DNA of 62,842 bases from Lachnospiraceae bacterium (lineage in GTDB: Bacteria > Bacillota > Clostridia > Lachnospirales > Lachnospiraceae). The DNA is taken from the NCBI GenBank assembly GCA_024692715.1, contig JAILMH010000078.1:1-62842 (forward strand). The letters run 5' to 3'. Positions 42,651 through 51,446 of this stretch are shown here, in pieces; positions within the stretch are counted from its first letter, which is position 1; each line of letters opens with the position of its first letter. The translations under genes were made by a program, and so were the position numbers. The notes beneath the pieces were generated by a model that worked only from the letters and a program-made list of their open reading frames with translations, did not search any database and was not told the origin of the DNA.

Positions 42651-42695
42651 AGCAAAAAATAATAATCTCTGTCTCGATTTTATGAGACAGAGATT
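42651..42695 (-). terminator. Terminator of glyA
   Basis: 12-bp perfect arms AATCTCTGTCTC (42663-42674) and GAGACAGAGATT (42684-42695), with a T-rich stretch after the hairpin on the minus strand. Confidence 0.82.
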
Positions 42696-42738
42696 AAAAA
42701 ATCACGTTAAATATGCGCTTATTGCGATTTTTTTATGA

Positions 42739-43977
42739 TCATATAAGCGGGTATTTATCTGTAAGCTCTTTAACTATAGCTCTTGCTTCAGGAACCTTTG
42801 CTTCTCCACCAAGTACAACAAGCGAAATTGCCTCTGCTACACGGTCACAATCCTCTGTATTGAAACCACGTGTGGTCACTGCAGGCGTACCGAGTCTGAT
42901 ACCTGATGTAACAAACGGTTTCTGCGGATCATTCGGGATAGTGTTCTTATTTGCCGTGATATGAGCCTCATCCAGAAGATTCTCTATAACCTTTCCGGTA
43001 AGTCCCTGCGGCTCAAGATTCAAGAGCATGAGATGATTGTCTGTACCACCTGAAACAATTGAAAGGCCTCTCTTCATAAGGCCATTTGCAAGTGCCTGGG
43101 CATTATCGACGATATTCTTTGCATAAGTCTTAAATTCCGGCTGGAGATCTTCTTTGAAGCAGACAGCCTTCGCAGCGATCACATGCATAAGTGGTCCGCC
43201 CTGAATTCCCGGAAATACAGCCTTGTTAAACTTAAACTTATCAGCCGCATCCTGATTTGCAAGGATAAGACCACCTCTTGGACCGCGAAGTGTCTTATGT
43301 GTAGTAGTTGTAACAACATCTGCTATACCGATCGGTGACGGATGATAGCCTGTTGCAACAAGTCCTGCGATATGTGCCATATCTACCATGAGATATGCAC
43401 CTACAGCATCGGCTATCTCACGGAATTTCTTGAAATCTATAGTTCTTGCATACGCTGATGCACCTGCAACAATGAGCTTTGGCTGGCATTTCTTTGCAAT
43501 TTCAAGGACTTCATCATAATCGATAAATCCATCCTTATTTACGCCATACGGTACACAATTAAAATATGAGCCGGAAAAGTTTACCGGTGAACCATGAGAA
43601 AGATGACCGCCCTGATCAAGATTCATACCCATGAAGGTATCTCCGGGTTTCATCATAGAAAAGAATACTGCCATATTTGCCTGCGCACCTGAGTGCGGCT
43701 GTACATTGGCATATTCACATCCAAAGAGTTTCTTGGCACGTTCTCTTGCAAGATCCTCTACAACATCGACACACTGGCATCCGCCATAATATCTGTGTCC
43801 CGGATATCCTTCCGCATATTTGTTAGTCAGCGGGCTTCCCATAGCCGCCATTACAGCCTTGCTTACCCAGTTTTCTGACGCGATAAGCTCAATGTGGCTG
43901 TTCTGTCTCTCCTGCTCCTTTACGATCGCATCTGCGATCTCAGGATCTACAGCTCTAAGTTCATCCAGTGAATACAT
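42739..43977 (-). CDS. glyA: Serine hydroxymethyltransferase
   Basis: A 412-residue PLP enzyme that interconverts serine and glycine with tetrahydrofolate. [81 protein letters not shown] (Lys in THKT binds PLP) and [10 protein letters not shown] are family motifs. ATG 43977 has AAGGAGG just upstream; the in-frame codons before it would include this site. It stands alone with its own terminator. Confidence 0.96.
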   Translation of the reverse strand: MYSLDELRAVDPEIADAIVKEQERQNSHIELIASENWVSKAVMAAMGSPLTNKYAEGYPGHRYYGGCQCVDVVEDLARERAKKLFGCEYANVQPHSGAQANMAVFFSMMKPGDTFMGMNLDQGGHLSHGSPVNFSGSYFNCVPYGVNKDGFIDYDEVLEIAKKCQPKLIVAGASAYARTIDFKKFREIADAVGAYLMVDMAHIAGLVATGYHPSPIGIADVVTTTTHKTLRGPRGGLILANQDAADKFKFNKAVFPGIQGGPLMHVIAAKAVCFKEDLQPEFKTYAKNIVDNAQALANGLMKRGLSIVSGGTDNHLMLLNLEPQGLTGKVIENLLDEAHITANKNTIPNDPQKPFVTSGIRLGTPAVTTRGFNTEDCDRVAEAISLVVLGGEAKVPEARAIVKELTDKYPLI

Positions 43978-44156
43978 TCCTTCCTCCTTAGGTCTCATCA
44001 TTTTTACCACTTTCATACGTTAAAGTGTTGCAACATATTATAGCATAGGCATAAAGTTTTGTTAACCGTAATATTTCATAATTAATTTTAAGATTTGAAT
44101 TGTTGAAGACAAATATTCAATATGCTAAAATCATTTTATTCTGAGAGGTGTAATAT

Positions 44157-44837
44157 ATGAAATCTATTTTCAGGCGATATTCTCATGCGTGGATCATGAT
44201 AGTCTACATGATGATCTATATTCCATGGTTCGTTTTCCTGGAACACACTGTAGTCCGCAATTATCATATAATCCACATGGCGGTAGATGACATCATACCA
44301 TTCAATGAGTTATTCATAATACCTTATATGCTGTGGTTTTTCTATATTGCTTCCACGGTTATATATTTTATTTTCACTAACAGGCGTGAATACATGAAGC
44401 TCTCCGCATTTCTTATCGTTGGAATGACAGTTTTCCTTGTTGTTTCAACCCTTTATCCGAACGGAGATACCCTTCGGCCGACAGTTTTTCCAAGGGACAA
44501 TGTATTCACACGAATGGTCATTCATTTATATCATTCTGACACAAGCACCAATATCTTCCCAAGTATCCATGTTTATAACTCACTTGGAGCCGCTTTTGCC
44601 ATTATGAATTCTGAGAAATTATCAAAAAAGCCGTGGATACAATGGGGAGCTGTTACTTTAACGATCCTTATCATTTTATCTACGATGTTCCTGAAACAGC
44701 ATTCAGCATTCGACGTTATAACAGCCTTTGTACTTGCAACCGTCATGTACTTTATCTGCTATGTGATCGATTTCGAGACTGTAAAGGCCCGAATGAATGC
44801 TTCAATGCGCTCAAGAACCGCCATAGAACGAAACTAA
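44157..44837 (+). CDS. PAP2-type phosphatase, membrane protein
   Basis: A 226-residue protein with six probable membrane helices. The PAP2 motifs are degenerate but visible: SDTSTNIFPSIHVYNSLGAAFA (SxHxxxS in place of PSGH) and MFLKQHSAFDVITAFVLA (H...D in place of SRxxxxxHxxxD). It may remove phosphate from phosphatidate, undecaprenyl-PP or inositol-lipid substrates. GAGGTG precedes the start. Its stop lies within the large hairpin that follows. Confidence 0.8.
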   Translation: MKSIFRRYSHAWIMIVYMMIYIPWFVFLEHTVVRNYHIIHMAVDDIIPFNELFIIPYMLWFFYIASTVIYFIFTNRREYMKLSAFLIVGMTVFLVVSTLYPNGDTLRPTVFPRDNVFTRMVIHLYHSDTSTNIFPSIHVYNSLGAAFAIMNSEKLSKKPWIQWGAVTLTILIILSTMFLKQHSAFDVITAFVLATVMYFICYVIDFETVKARMNASMRSRTAIERN

Positions 44838-44876
44838 AAAGAATCCTACGCAGTGCGCGTAGGATTCTTTTTAGTT
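44832..44876. terminator. 20-bp perfect hairpin, bidirectional terminator
   Basis: Arms 44832-44851 and 44857-44876 pair perfectly (AAGAATCCTACGC / GCGTAGGATTCTT in the core), with A/T tracts at the base. The stop codons of both converging genes (44837 and 44871) lie inside the arms. Confidence 0.85.
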
Positions 44877-45887
44877 AAATCCGACAAACCAGTGAACGAT
44901 CTTATAACCGCCGACTGAAAGCTTCCTTCCACCCTTACCCGGAAGGTTCATACTACTTCCAAGTACTCCGTAACGGATCTTGATGTAAAGCCATCTGTCC
45001 TTCTTTTTAAGATACTGCCAAAGCTCTTTTTTCTTTTCAAGCGCCTCTTCTGTATCAGCTCTGATAAGCATGATCGAAGATACACACATGATAATATCGA
45101 GATAGCTTTCCATGTAACGGCGAAGCTTTTTATTCTGAATATTTTTACCGGCAAGATAATCGATCATTATCTTCGTAACACGTATCTGCTGATCAACTCT
45201 GCCGATCATAACCTTTTCATTGACCGACTGATCATCTCTTCCTATGAAGTAACGATAAAAGTTAACATTCAGATAATACATTGTCTTAACATGAACCAGC
45301 GGCTCAAAAACAAAAATATTATCAACATAGAAGGTATGAGCAGGAAGTCTTAAGCCGCAATCCTGAAGAAGCTTTGTTCTATAAATGACTGAATGCATGA
45401 GAAGATACTGCCCTTTATGGAAATGGCGCACCTCATTCCAGGTAATGAGCTCGTTTGCAGGAAGGGCAAAACGGTATGTCATAACCTTCTTCTTTTTAGC
45501 ACCCTGCTTTTCATATACGAAATTGCAGACCATCATATCGAGGGTCTGACCGCCTCTTATGAATTCCTTAAGCTTGTCCAGTACCTGCATATAAGCATCA
45601 TGATCTACCCAGTCATCAGAGTCAACAACCTTGAAAAAGATACCGCTTGCATTTCTGATACCGGTATTTACTGCTTCTCCGTGTCCTCCGTTAGGCTGAT
45701 GGATAGCCTTACATATACCGGGATACTTTCTTTCATATTCGTCAGCAATTGCTGCTGTATTATCCTTTGACCCATCATCTACAATAAGGATCTCTACCTC
45801 ATCCCCACCATCGAGAAGAGTATCGATACAATGACTCATGTAGTCCTGTGAATTGTAACACGGGACAGCAAATGACATAATCTTCAT
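44871..45887 (-). CDS. Family 2 glycosyltransferase
   Basis: A 338-residue GT2 enzyme of the GT-A fold. SFAVPCYNSQDYMSHCIDTLL and ILIVDDGSKDNTAAIADEYERKYP open it, HQPNGGHGEAVNTGIRNASGIFFKVVDSDDWVD gives the DxD motif, and a helical C-terminal part follows. No membrane segment is clear, so it is cytoplasmic; donor and acceptor cannot be named. It follows the DUF1653-like gene by 2 bp and is the last gene of the competence/holA run. Confidence 0.88.
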   Translation of the reverse strand: MKIMSFAVPCYNSQDYMSHCIDTLLDGGDEVEILIVDDGSKDNTAAIADEYERKYPGICKAIHQPNGGHGEAVNTGIRNASGIFFKVVDSDDWVDHDAYMQVLDKLKEFIRGGQTLDMMVCNFVYEKQGAKKKKVMTYRFALPANELITWNEVRHFHKGQYLLMHSVIYRTKLLQDCGLRLPAHTFYVDNIFVFEPLVHVKTMYYLNVNFYRYFIGRDDQSVNEKVMIGRVDQQIRVTKIMIDYLAGKNIQNKKLRRYMESYLDIIMCVSSIMLIRADTEEALEKKKELWQYLKKKDRWLYIKIRYGVLGSSMNLPGKGGRKLSVGGYKIVHWFVGFN

Positions 45888-45889
45888 TA

Positions 45890-46372
45890 TTAACGCAACC
45901 TCGTTGTTTCATATTTTTCCTGCATGAGCAGGATTTCCCTTATCTGACGGTATCTCTCCTCTATCGGAGCTTTCTCTACTTCTGTATCAAGTGATACCGC
46001 AATGGAATCTATTATATCATCTGTTACAGAATTTTTCATTCTATCAAATACCGCAAGTTTTTCTTCATAGGTTTCGGCATCCAGAAATTCAAGGAGCATC
46101 GGTGGTACCTGAGAAAGATCATCACTATCCTTCAGCTCCTCTGCAGGGGCATCTGCGATCTTCTCAAGGCTGCACTGCTGTTCATCATCTGCTTCTGTCT
46201 GCTTCATAAATACAGGTAACGGACAGGCAAAAGCCTTTGAAGGATCATTTACCGGGCAGTATACCACGAGTTCTTCATAGCTTTCCGTATGACGTGCAAC
46301 CGCAAGTATCTCAAGTTCTTCACCTTTTGAGTTTCTGTATCTTTCACCCTTTGAGGGTATATCTCTCATCAT
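45890..46372 (-). CDS. DUF1653-like protein
   Basis: A 160-residue protein. The N-terminal 45 residues (SKGERYRNSKGEELEILAVARHTESYEELVVYCPV) match the DUF1653 pattern of small proteins of unknown function; the rest is acidic and helical. It starts 5 bp after holA; ATG 46372 and 46369 are equally possible. Confidence 0.68.
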   Translation of the reverse strand: MMRDIPSKGERYRNSKGEELEILAVARHTESYEELVVYCPVNDPSKAFACPLPVFMKQTEADDEQQCSLEKIADAPAEELKDSDDLSQVPPMLLEFLDAETYEEKLAVFDRMKNSVTDDIIDSIAVSLDTEVEKAPIEERYRQIREILLMQEKYETTRLR

Positions 46373-46377
46373 AACGC

Positions 46378-47379
46378 TTAACCTTTCTTTCTCTCTGTAC
46401 CGGAGTATTTTACGATTATCAGCTCAACGCTGAGCCGGTCTGATATCTTTCCTGTCTTTACTCCCTCTTCCATTTCCAGGCAGTCATTTATCACACCAGA
46501 AAGATACTCCGCAGAAAATTTAGAGACTATTGCCTCATATCTGCCAACAACAAACGGCGGACGACCGACTTTACCTGCAATGAACTTCCTGTCTCTTGTA
46601 GACTTGAGCAGCTCCTTTGTCTCAAGCAGAGCCTTGAATTCCCGTGCGATCAGAAAAAGTATCTTAAGCGGCGGCTCTTTATCCGCTATCATTTCGTAGT
46701 AAAGCTCCATAGCCTTTTTCTGCTCTCCGGAGATCGTGGCATTTACAAGGTCAAAGACCGTATTATTGAGATGAACTGTGCAGATGGCATCCACATCAGA
46801 ATCCTCAACAACATCTCTTTCGCCGACATAAGAGATCAGCTTGTCCAGTTCACTGTCAAGCGTCTGCAGATCTGTTCCGACTCTGTCAATGATACGCTGA
46901 ACCGTAGAGCCTCGTACCTTTTTGTTGAACTTTCCAAACTTCTTGGCCGCCCAGAGCCTGATCTCCGACTCATCAAGTTCTGTAAGTTCTTCGATACATC
47001 CGCCTGCACTCTTCAATGTCTTATAGAGCTTAGACCTTTTATCGACTTCATCCTCTACAAAGCAAAGACAGGTCTCCTCCGGAACATTTTTGATAAATTC
47101 CACAAGCTCATCCGGCGCGCTTTTCTTAAAAAGCCCGCTGCCTTCGACAACTATAAGCCTTCGTTCCGCCATGAACGGAAGTGTATCTGCAAGGGATATG
47201 AGCTCTGCCGTATCGATCGACTGCCCGGAAAACATCCGGTAATTCAAGGTATCTCCGGGATTCCGCAGTTTATCAATTATTTTATTTTTCCAGGAATTTT
47301 TCAGATATATCTCATCTCCATACAAGAGATATAATCTATTAAAATCACCTGTTTTTACATCATTAGCAATTTGTCTCAT
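46378..47379 (-). CDS. holA: DNA polymerase III subunit delta
   Basis: A 333-residue clamp-loader subunit. RLYLLYGDEIYLKNSWKNKIIDKL opens it; MAERRLIVVEGSGLFKKSAPDELVEFIKNVPEETCLCFVEDEVDKRSKLYKTLKSAG and VQRIIDRVGTDLQTLDSELDKLISY are HolA-like AAA+ and helical segments. It loads the beta clamp with delta-prime and tau. ATG 47379 is preferred, since the upstream in-frame part overlaps the stop of the previous gene. The place after comEC is normal for holA. Confidence 0.9.
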   Translation of the reverse strand: MRQIANDVKTGDFNRLYLLYGDEIYLKNSWKNKIIDKLRNPGDTLNYRMFSGQSIDTAELISLADTLPFMAERRLIVVEGSGLFKKSAPDELVEFIKNVPEETCLCFVEDEVDKRSKLYKTLKSAGGCIEELTELDESEIRLWAAKKFGKFNKKVRGSTVQRIIDRVGTDLQTLDSELDKLISYVGERDVVEDSDVDAICTVHLNNTVFDLVNATISGEQKKAMELYYEMIADKEPPLKILFLIAREFKALLETKELLKSTRDRKFIAGKVGRPPFVVGRYEAIVSKFSAEYLSGVINDCLEMEEGVKTGKISDRLSVELIIVKYSGTERKKG

Positions 47380-47392
47380 AAGCTTAATATTC

Positions 47393-48331
47393 TCACAGCC
47401 TGCGTTTTGCGTCAAGTATGAGCGCCGCAAGTATCAAGGCTGTAAGAGCTGCTGCAGCAACAGCCGAATACCTCTTTCCCGCCTCGCGTTTCATGGCTTC
47501 ATTTTTCTCCCGTAGCGCTCTGTTTTTCTTCTCTTCCTCGGCCTTCTTATTTTTTTCATAAAAAGCCTTTACTGCCTCTTCTCCGCCTTCATCAATTTCA
47601 TAGATCAACGCATCTTCGCTAGATCTTTTCTCTTTATCTTCTATAAATTCCCCTTTTCCGCTTTCCATTGTCTCACCATATCTTCCTTTGATCCTTAAAG
47701 TCCTGATCACATCATCTTCCCTTTCTTTTTTCTCCCCCCTGATATCATATCCTGCCCCTGCATTTTCCTCCGGCGCTTTTTCAGCACTACGGCCCTTTCT
47801 TATCACCACCGGCTCATAATACGAACTGCCCTTCCTAACGATCCTCCCCGTATGCCTTTCAAGCACATTTTCTACCCTAAAGCTCTTTTCTGCACCTTCC
47901 CCGTTTTCAAGCTCTGCCGTTATCCTGTAATCACCGCTTCTATATATCTTAAATCTGATCTTTCGTGGGAGTCTCCCTGAATCTCTGCTTATTACTGTCC
48001 CGGAACTTTCCACCTTTACCTCAGCCAACGTATCCTCCACTCCATTTCCTCTTACTTCGATTTCTGCTTCAAGCGGCTCAAAATAAAGATTTTCACTGTC
48101 CGCCTTGACGCTTATCTCCGGCTTCATGTTTTCTGATCTGGTATTTTCCGATCTTGTATTCTCTGACCTGGTGTTTTCTGACCTTGTATTTTCTGACTTA
48201 GTATTTTCTGACCGACTGTTCTCAGACATCAAAGCCGTGCCAGCTCTCACGCTTCCTCCTGAAAAACTCACTCCAAAAGCCAGAATCATAGCCATAAAAA
48301 TCACTGCATTATTATTAATTTTTCTATTCAT
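47393..48331 (-). CDS. Predicted surface protein with SENTR repeats
   Basis: A 312-residue protein with an N-terminal signal (IFMAMILAFGVSFSGGSVRAGT), seven pentapeptide repeats of the form SEN(T/S/M)(R/K) (residues about 36-70), a beta-rich middle that looks like an Ig-type or bacterial surface domain (EIEVRGNGVEDTLAEVKVESSGTVI..., KIRFKIYRSGDYRITAEL), a charged coiled part, and a C-terminal membrane helix with a basic tail (SAVAAAALTALILAALILDAKRRL). So most of it is extracytoplasmic, anchored at the C-terminus. I recognise no family. It overlaps comEC by 8 bp and precedes holA by 13 bp. Confidence 0.7.
   Translation of the reverse strand: MNRKINNNAVIFMAMILAFGVSFSGGSVRAGTALMSENSRSENTKSENTRSENTRSENTRSENTRSENMKPEISVKADSENLYFEPLEAEIEVRGNGVEDTLAEVKVESSGTVISRDSGRLPRKIRFKIYRSGDYRITAELENGEGAEKSFRVENVLERHTGRIVRKGSSYYEPVVIRKGRSAEKAPEENAGAGYDIRGEKKEREDDVIRTLRIKGRYGETMESGKGEFIEDKEKRSSEDALIYEIDEGGEEAVKAFYEKNKKAEEEKKNRALREKNEAMKREAGKRYSAVAAAALTALILAALILDAKRRL
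48122..48226 (-). repeat. 15-bp tandem repeat, seven copies, coding for SENTR
   Basis: Seven 15-bp units in frame, each coding SEN(T/S/M)(R/K). The units differ at wobble positions (TCA/TCG/TCT, AAT/AAC, AGA/AGG), so the array is not brand new, yet its length can change by slippage without a frame shift. Confidence 0.9.
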
Positions 48332-50513
48332 ATGTTTTTATCCTTATCCTTTTTCCATCTGTATAAAGTGACAATGCACCACTTTCCTTAGTGACATATA
48401 TATTTGAACCGGCAGAATTCAGTCGTTCCAGCGTTTCCCTGTGAGGATGTCCGTAGGAATTATTTTTGCCGCACGAAATAAAGGCATACTTAGGCTTTGT
48501 CTTTTTAAGAAAAGCCTCTTTACTTGAATTTTTTGAGCCATGATGTGCCACCTTCAGAAGTGTATAATCCTCACCGCAGCTGCTGCCCGCTGCCTCTTCT
48601 CCGCTGCCCTGTACATCTCCGGTAAAAAGAGCGCTGAATTTTCCATATCGTATGTCAAGTACCGTTGAGTATGAATTCACATCCTCCGGAACATAATCTT
48701 CTGCCGGATGAATACATCTCACTGTGAGTTTTCCTGACTTTATGACATCTCCGGCCTTTATAAAAATTACTCTTGCACCATATTTTTCTGCTGCCTGTCT
48801 CACTCTTTCATAAGCCTCATCTCTCTTATTTATCTTAGGCATGATAAAATTTTTAATCCTTATTCCCTCATATTTCCTACCTTCAAAGATCTCCATAAAT
48901 CCATTTATATGATCTCCGTCAGGATGTGTCATAACCGCATAATCTATATCTGCTATTCCTTGAGATCTGATACAGGGAACAACCCTGTACTTCGCAACAT
49001 CTTTAACATCAGTACTTCCGCAGTCGATCAAAAATGCGGTATCATCAAGCCTTATGAGCCCTGAATCTCCCTGCCCGACATCCATCGACATTATTTCTAG
49101 CCCGCCGGCCGGATGATAAAACATCAGCGCAAGCATCATGACAAATAATACGGCACTTTTTATCCTGAGCATTTCCCCGATTCTTTCTTTAGCTGCTATA
49201 AAACAGATCATAGAAAGCAGGAAATAATACAGAATTATCCGCCATAGCTCTGGTCTGCCTGTGACGAGCATCGTTGCCGGAAGCTTTGTATCCGCCTCTG
49301 CCGCTGCATCTATAAGCCGCATGAGGCAGGTCGCCGACCACGCCGGCAGCATACCGGCGCCCAACCACAAGAGTCCTGCCAATCCCGAACCTATCAAAAG
49401 CACTAAAAGAATTCCCATCAAAGGGACGACAATTAAATTTATCATTAGTGAATATAGTGGAAATTGAAAGAAAAAATATAGAATTATCGGAAGCGTAAAT
49501 ATAGAAACGCTGACACTTGCCAGCGGCCCGGAAAGCCACTTTGAATCAGCCTTTGGCACTAAAATTTTTATCACCGGCGAGACTATTCCGATCCCGCTCA
49601 CAGCACCAAAGGAAAGAAGAAATCCCGAATCATATACAAGCAAAGGATTGCTTATCAGAAGCATTATCAGCGAAAGAGCCATAGAGCTTAAAATGTCACT
49701 CTTTCTGCCTATTACCTCTGCTATTATTCCCATTGCGAGCATTACTCCTGCCCGTATCACCGATGCCGAACCACCTGTCATCTGTGCATAGGCTCCAATG
49801 AAGATCATACTCAAAGCTCCTGCCGGAGCTCTTTTTAATCTTGCCCTTTTTAGCAGTTTGTACAGCCCTAATCCTATAACACCTATATGAAGTCCGGAAA
49901 TTGACAAAATATGCGCAATTCCCGCTGCCTGATACAGCGCTTTTTCAGACTCTGCAAGTCCGCTTCTGTCTCCAAGCACCATTGCCTTCGCTACTCCGGC
50001 AGTATTCTCGTCATAAAGTCTGTCATAGCATTCGACCATCCTTTCCCTTATCCTCTGCATCGTCTCTGTAAAGATATTGTAGGATCTTCCTGTCGCTTTT
50101 ACGTGCGCATCCATAAGTGCGAAATCAAGCCCATGGAGCATTCTGTAGCGCCTCATGTCAAATTGACCGGGATTTGTTGCTTTTTCAAACAATTCAGCCT
50201 TTCCAGCCACTTTTATCCTCTGACCAAGCTTAGGAATGCACTTTTCCGATGTATCCAGATAGACCAGGATACCCTTTATTTTAATTTTTTTATTTTTATT
50301 GGATTTTTCGCCTTTAAGATCTGATTTTAATTCAGGCTTTTTGATCTCTATGATATATTTATCAGATTTGCATTTTCTTGAAACTGCAGTTCCTGTTACC
50401 TCTATATAACTGCCATTCTCAACTGCATTACACATGGCCGGACCTCTGATGCTCACTGCTATCCATACAGCAGCAAATATCAGTACTCCGACCCGGCATA
50501 ATGGTCTTTTCAT
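48324..50513 (-). CDS. comEC: ComEC/Rec2 DNA-uptake channel
   Basis: A 729-residue polytopic protein for DNA import. An N-terminal OB-type part (EVTGTAVSRKCKSDKYIIEI...GQRIKVAGKAELFEKATNPGQFDMRRY), the competence domain (GIAHILSISGLHIGVIGLGLY, GGSASVIRAGVMLAMG), and a C-terminal metallo-beta-lactamase domain (SMDVGQGDSGLI, AVMTHPDGDHINGF, KVAHHGSKNSSKEAFL, SYGHPHRETLERL) are present in order. Compared with the usual 750-800 residues it is slightly short but complete. GGAGG precedes the start. Confidence 0.93.
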   Translation of the reverse strand: MKRPLCRVGVLIFAAVWIAVSIRGPAMCNAVENGSYIEVTGTAVSRKCKSDKYIIEIKKPELKSDLKGEKSNKNKKIKIKGILVYLDTSEKCIPKLGQRIKVAGKAELFEKATNPGQFDMRRYRMLHGLDFALMDAHVKATGRSYNIFTETMQRIRERMVECYDRLYDENTAGVAKAMVLGDRSGLAESEKALYQAAGIAHILSISGLHIGVIGLGLYKLLKRARLKRAPAGALSMIFIGAYAQMTGGSASVIRAGVMLAMGIIAEVIGRKSDILSSMALSLIMLLISNPLLVYDSGFLLSFGAVSGIGIVSPVIKILVPKADSKWLSGPLASVSVSIFTLPIILYFFFQFPLYSLMINLIVVPLMGILLVLLIGSGLAGLLWLGAGMLPAWSATCLMRLIDAAAEADTKLPATMLVTGRPELWRIILYYFLLSMICFIAAKERIGEMLRIKSAVLFVMMLALMFYHPAGGLEIMSMDVGQGDSGLIRLDDTAFLIDCGSTDVKDVAKYRVVPCIRSQGIADIDYAVMTHPDGDHINGFMEIFEGRKYEGIRIKNFIMPKINKRDEAYERVRQAAEKYGARVIFIKAGDVIKSGKLTVRCIHPAEDYVPEDVNSYSTVLDIRYGKFSALFTGDVQGSGEEAAGSSCGEDYTLLKVAHHGSKNSSKEAFLKKTKPKYAFISCGKNNSYGHPHRETLERLNSAGSNIYVTKESGALSLYTDGKRIRIKTYE

Positions 50514-50516
50514 TTA

Positions 50517-51446
50517 TCACTTACCTCCGGCAACCAGTTCAAGTTTCTTTTCATACGGCCTGTCGAGGCTTATATTCTTCTGAAAGATCCTTTTAGTTTC
50601 TCCATCTATAGAAAGCTGAACCCTGTCCACACCACGCACTTCACAAAGTGAATTGACCAGGGAATAAAATACCGCTTCCTCTGTGACATTATAAGGCTGG
50701 TCAACTATTGCAGAGCTTAGATCCACGTAACAGATACCATCTCTCACGTCCACTGAATTCACCTTTGTATCCGGTGAGATCGTAGGAAAAGCATCTGAAC
50801 CATCCGGCCCCTCGATAAGCTTATCCACTACGAGCCTTTCTTTTGAAATATTTGTAGAGTATACAGTGCTCTCTTCATAACGAATAAGCTCTTTACCGGA
50901 GCTGTCCGCAAAGTAAAGATGAAGCGTAGTCTGGGCATACGCATTTATCTCCTTACCTGCATTTTCTATAAAACTTCTGTCAGACATCGCCTTCGGTTCT
51001 TCACCATCCACCAGTTTAAGCGGATTTCCTTCTATCGTGATGGTCACATAGTGGACAGCATCAAGCTGTGTAAGTGTATGAACGAGCGAAGCTCTGAAAA
51101 GTACCTCTTCAGCTCTCCCGAGTCTGCCATAGCCATTATCAAAATCCAGAATGATCTGATTTTCTGACAAAGTATAGCCATTTAATGCGGTACGTTTTCC
51201 AAGGACTACTGTTACATCTTCGTCCTGCTGATTTTTCGAAAGCTCTTCAATAAAGCTGTCTACAGTGGGTTCATCACCTTCATACTCTAATTTGGTCAAA
51301 CCATTAAGTTCAGAATTCGGATAATATACCCAGATCTTATCACTGTCTATGCTCGCTCCTTGTCCGGAACCACTGGCGCAGCCTGCAAGGAGCATCAGTA
51401 AGGCAATCAAAACTATTAACCTTCTATATGCTGTTTCTTTTTTCAT
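50517..51446 (-). CDS. GerMN-domain lipoprotein
   Basis: A 309-residue lipoprotein (lipobox LLAGC, Cys at about 23) with two GerMN/sporulation domains: about 70-165 (TVDSFIEELSKN...LSENQIILDFDNGYGRLGRAEEVLFRASLVHTLTQLDAVHYVTITIEG) and about 170-295 (TLHLYFADSSGKELIRYEE...RDGICYVDLSSAIVDQ...VEEAVFYSLVNSLCEVRGVDRVQLSIDGE). Such proteins sit next to histidine kinases (LpqB/YycH-like placement) in many Firmicutes. It overlaps the kinase stop by four bases, so the three are one transcript. Confidence 0.85.
   Translation of the reverse strand: MKKETAYRRLIVLIALLMLLAGCASGSGQGASIDSDKIWVYYPNSELNGLTKLEYEGDEPTVDSFIEELSKNQQDEDVTVVLGKRTALNGYTLSENQIILDFDNGYGRLGRAEEVLFRASLVHTLTQLDAVHYVTITIEGNPLKLVDGEEPKAMSDRSFIENAGKEINAYAQTTLHLYFADSSGKELIRYEESTVYSTNISKERLVVDKLIEGPDGSDAFPTISPDTKVNSVDVRDGICYVDLSSAIVDQPYNVTEEAVFYSLVNSLCEVRGVDRVQLSIDGETKRIFQKNISLDRPYEKKLELVAGGK

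Noticed and set aside
42578-42738. Riboswitch or leader near glyA
   Set aside because: This gap lies downstream of glyA and holds only its terminator; the upstream gap (43978-44156) shows no riboswitch motif that I can recognise.
48122-48226. CRISPR or minisatellite array
   Set aside because: Units are only 15 bp, contiguous and in frame within a protein gene.
48105-48371. Plus-strand ORF with FSDLV repeats
   Set aside because: Antisense of the SENTR repeats of the minus-strand gene.
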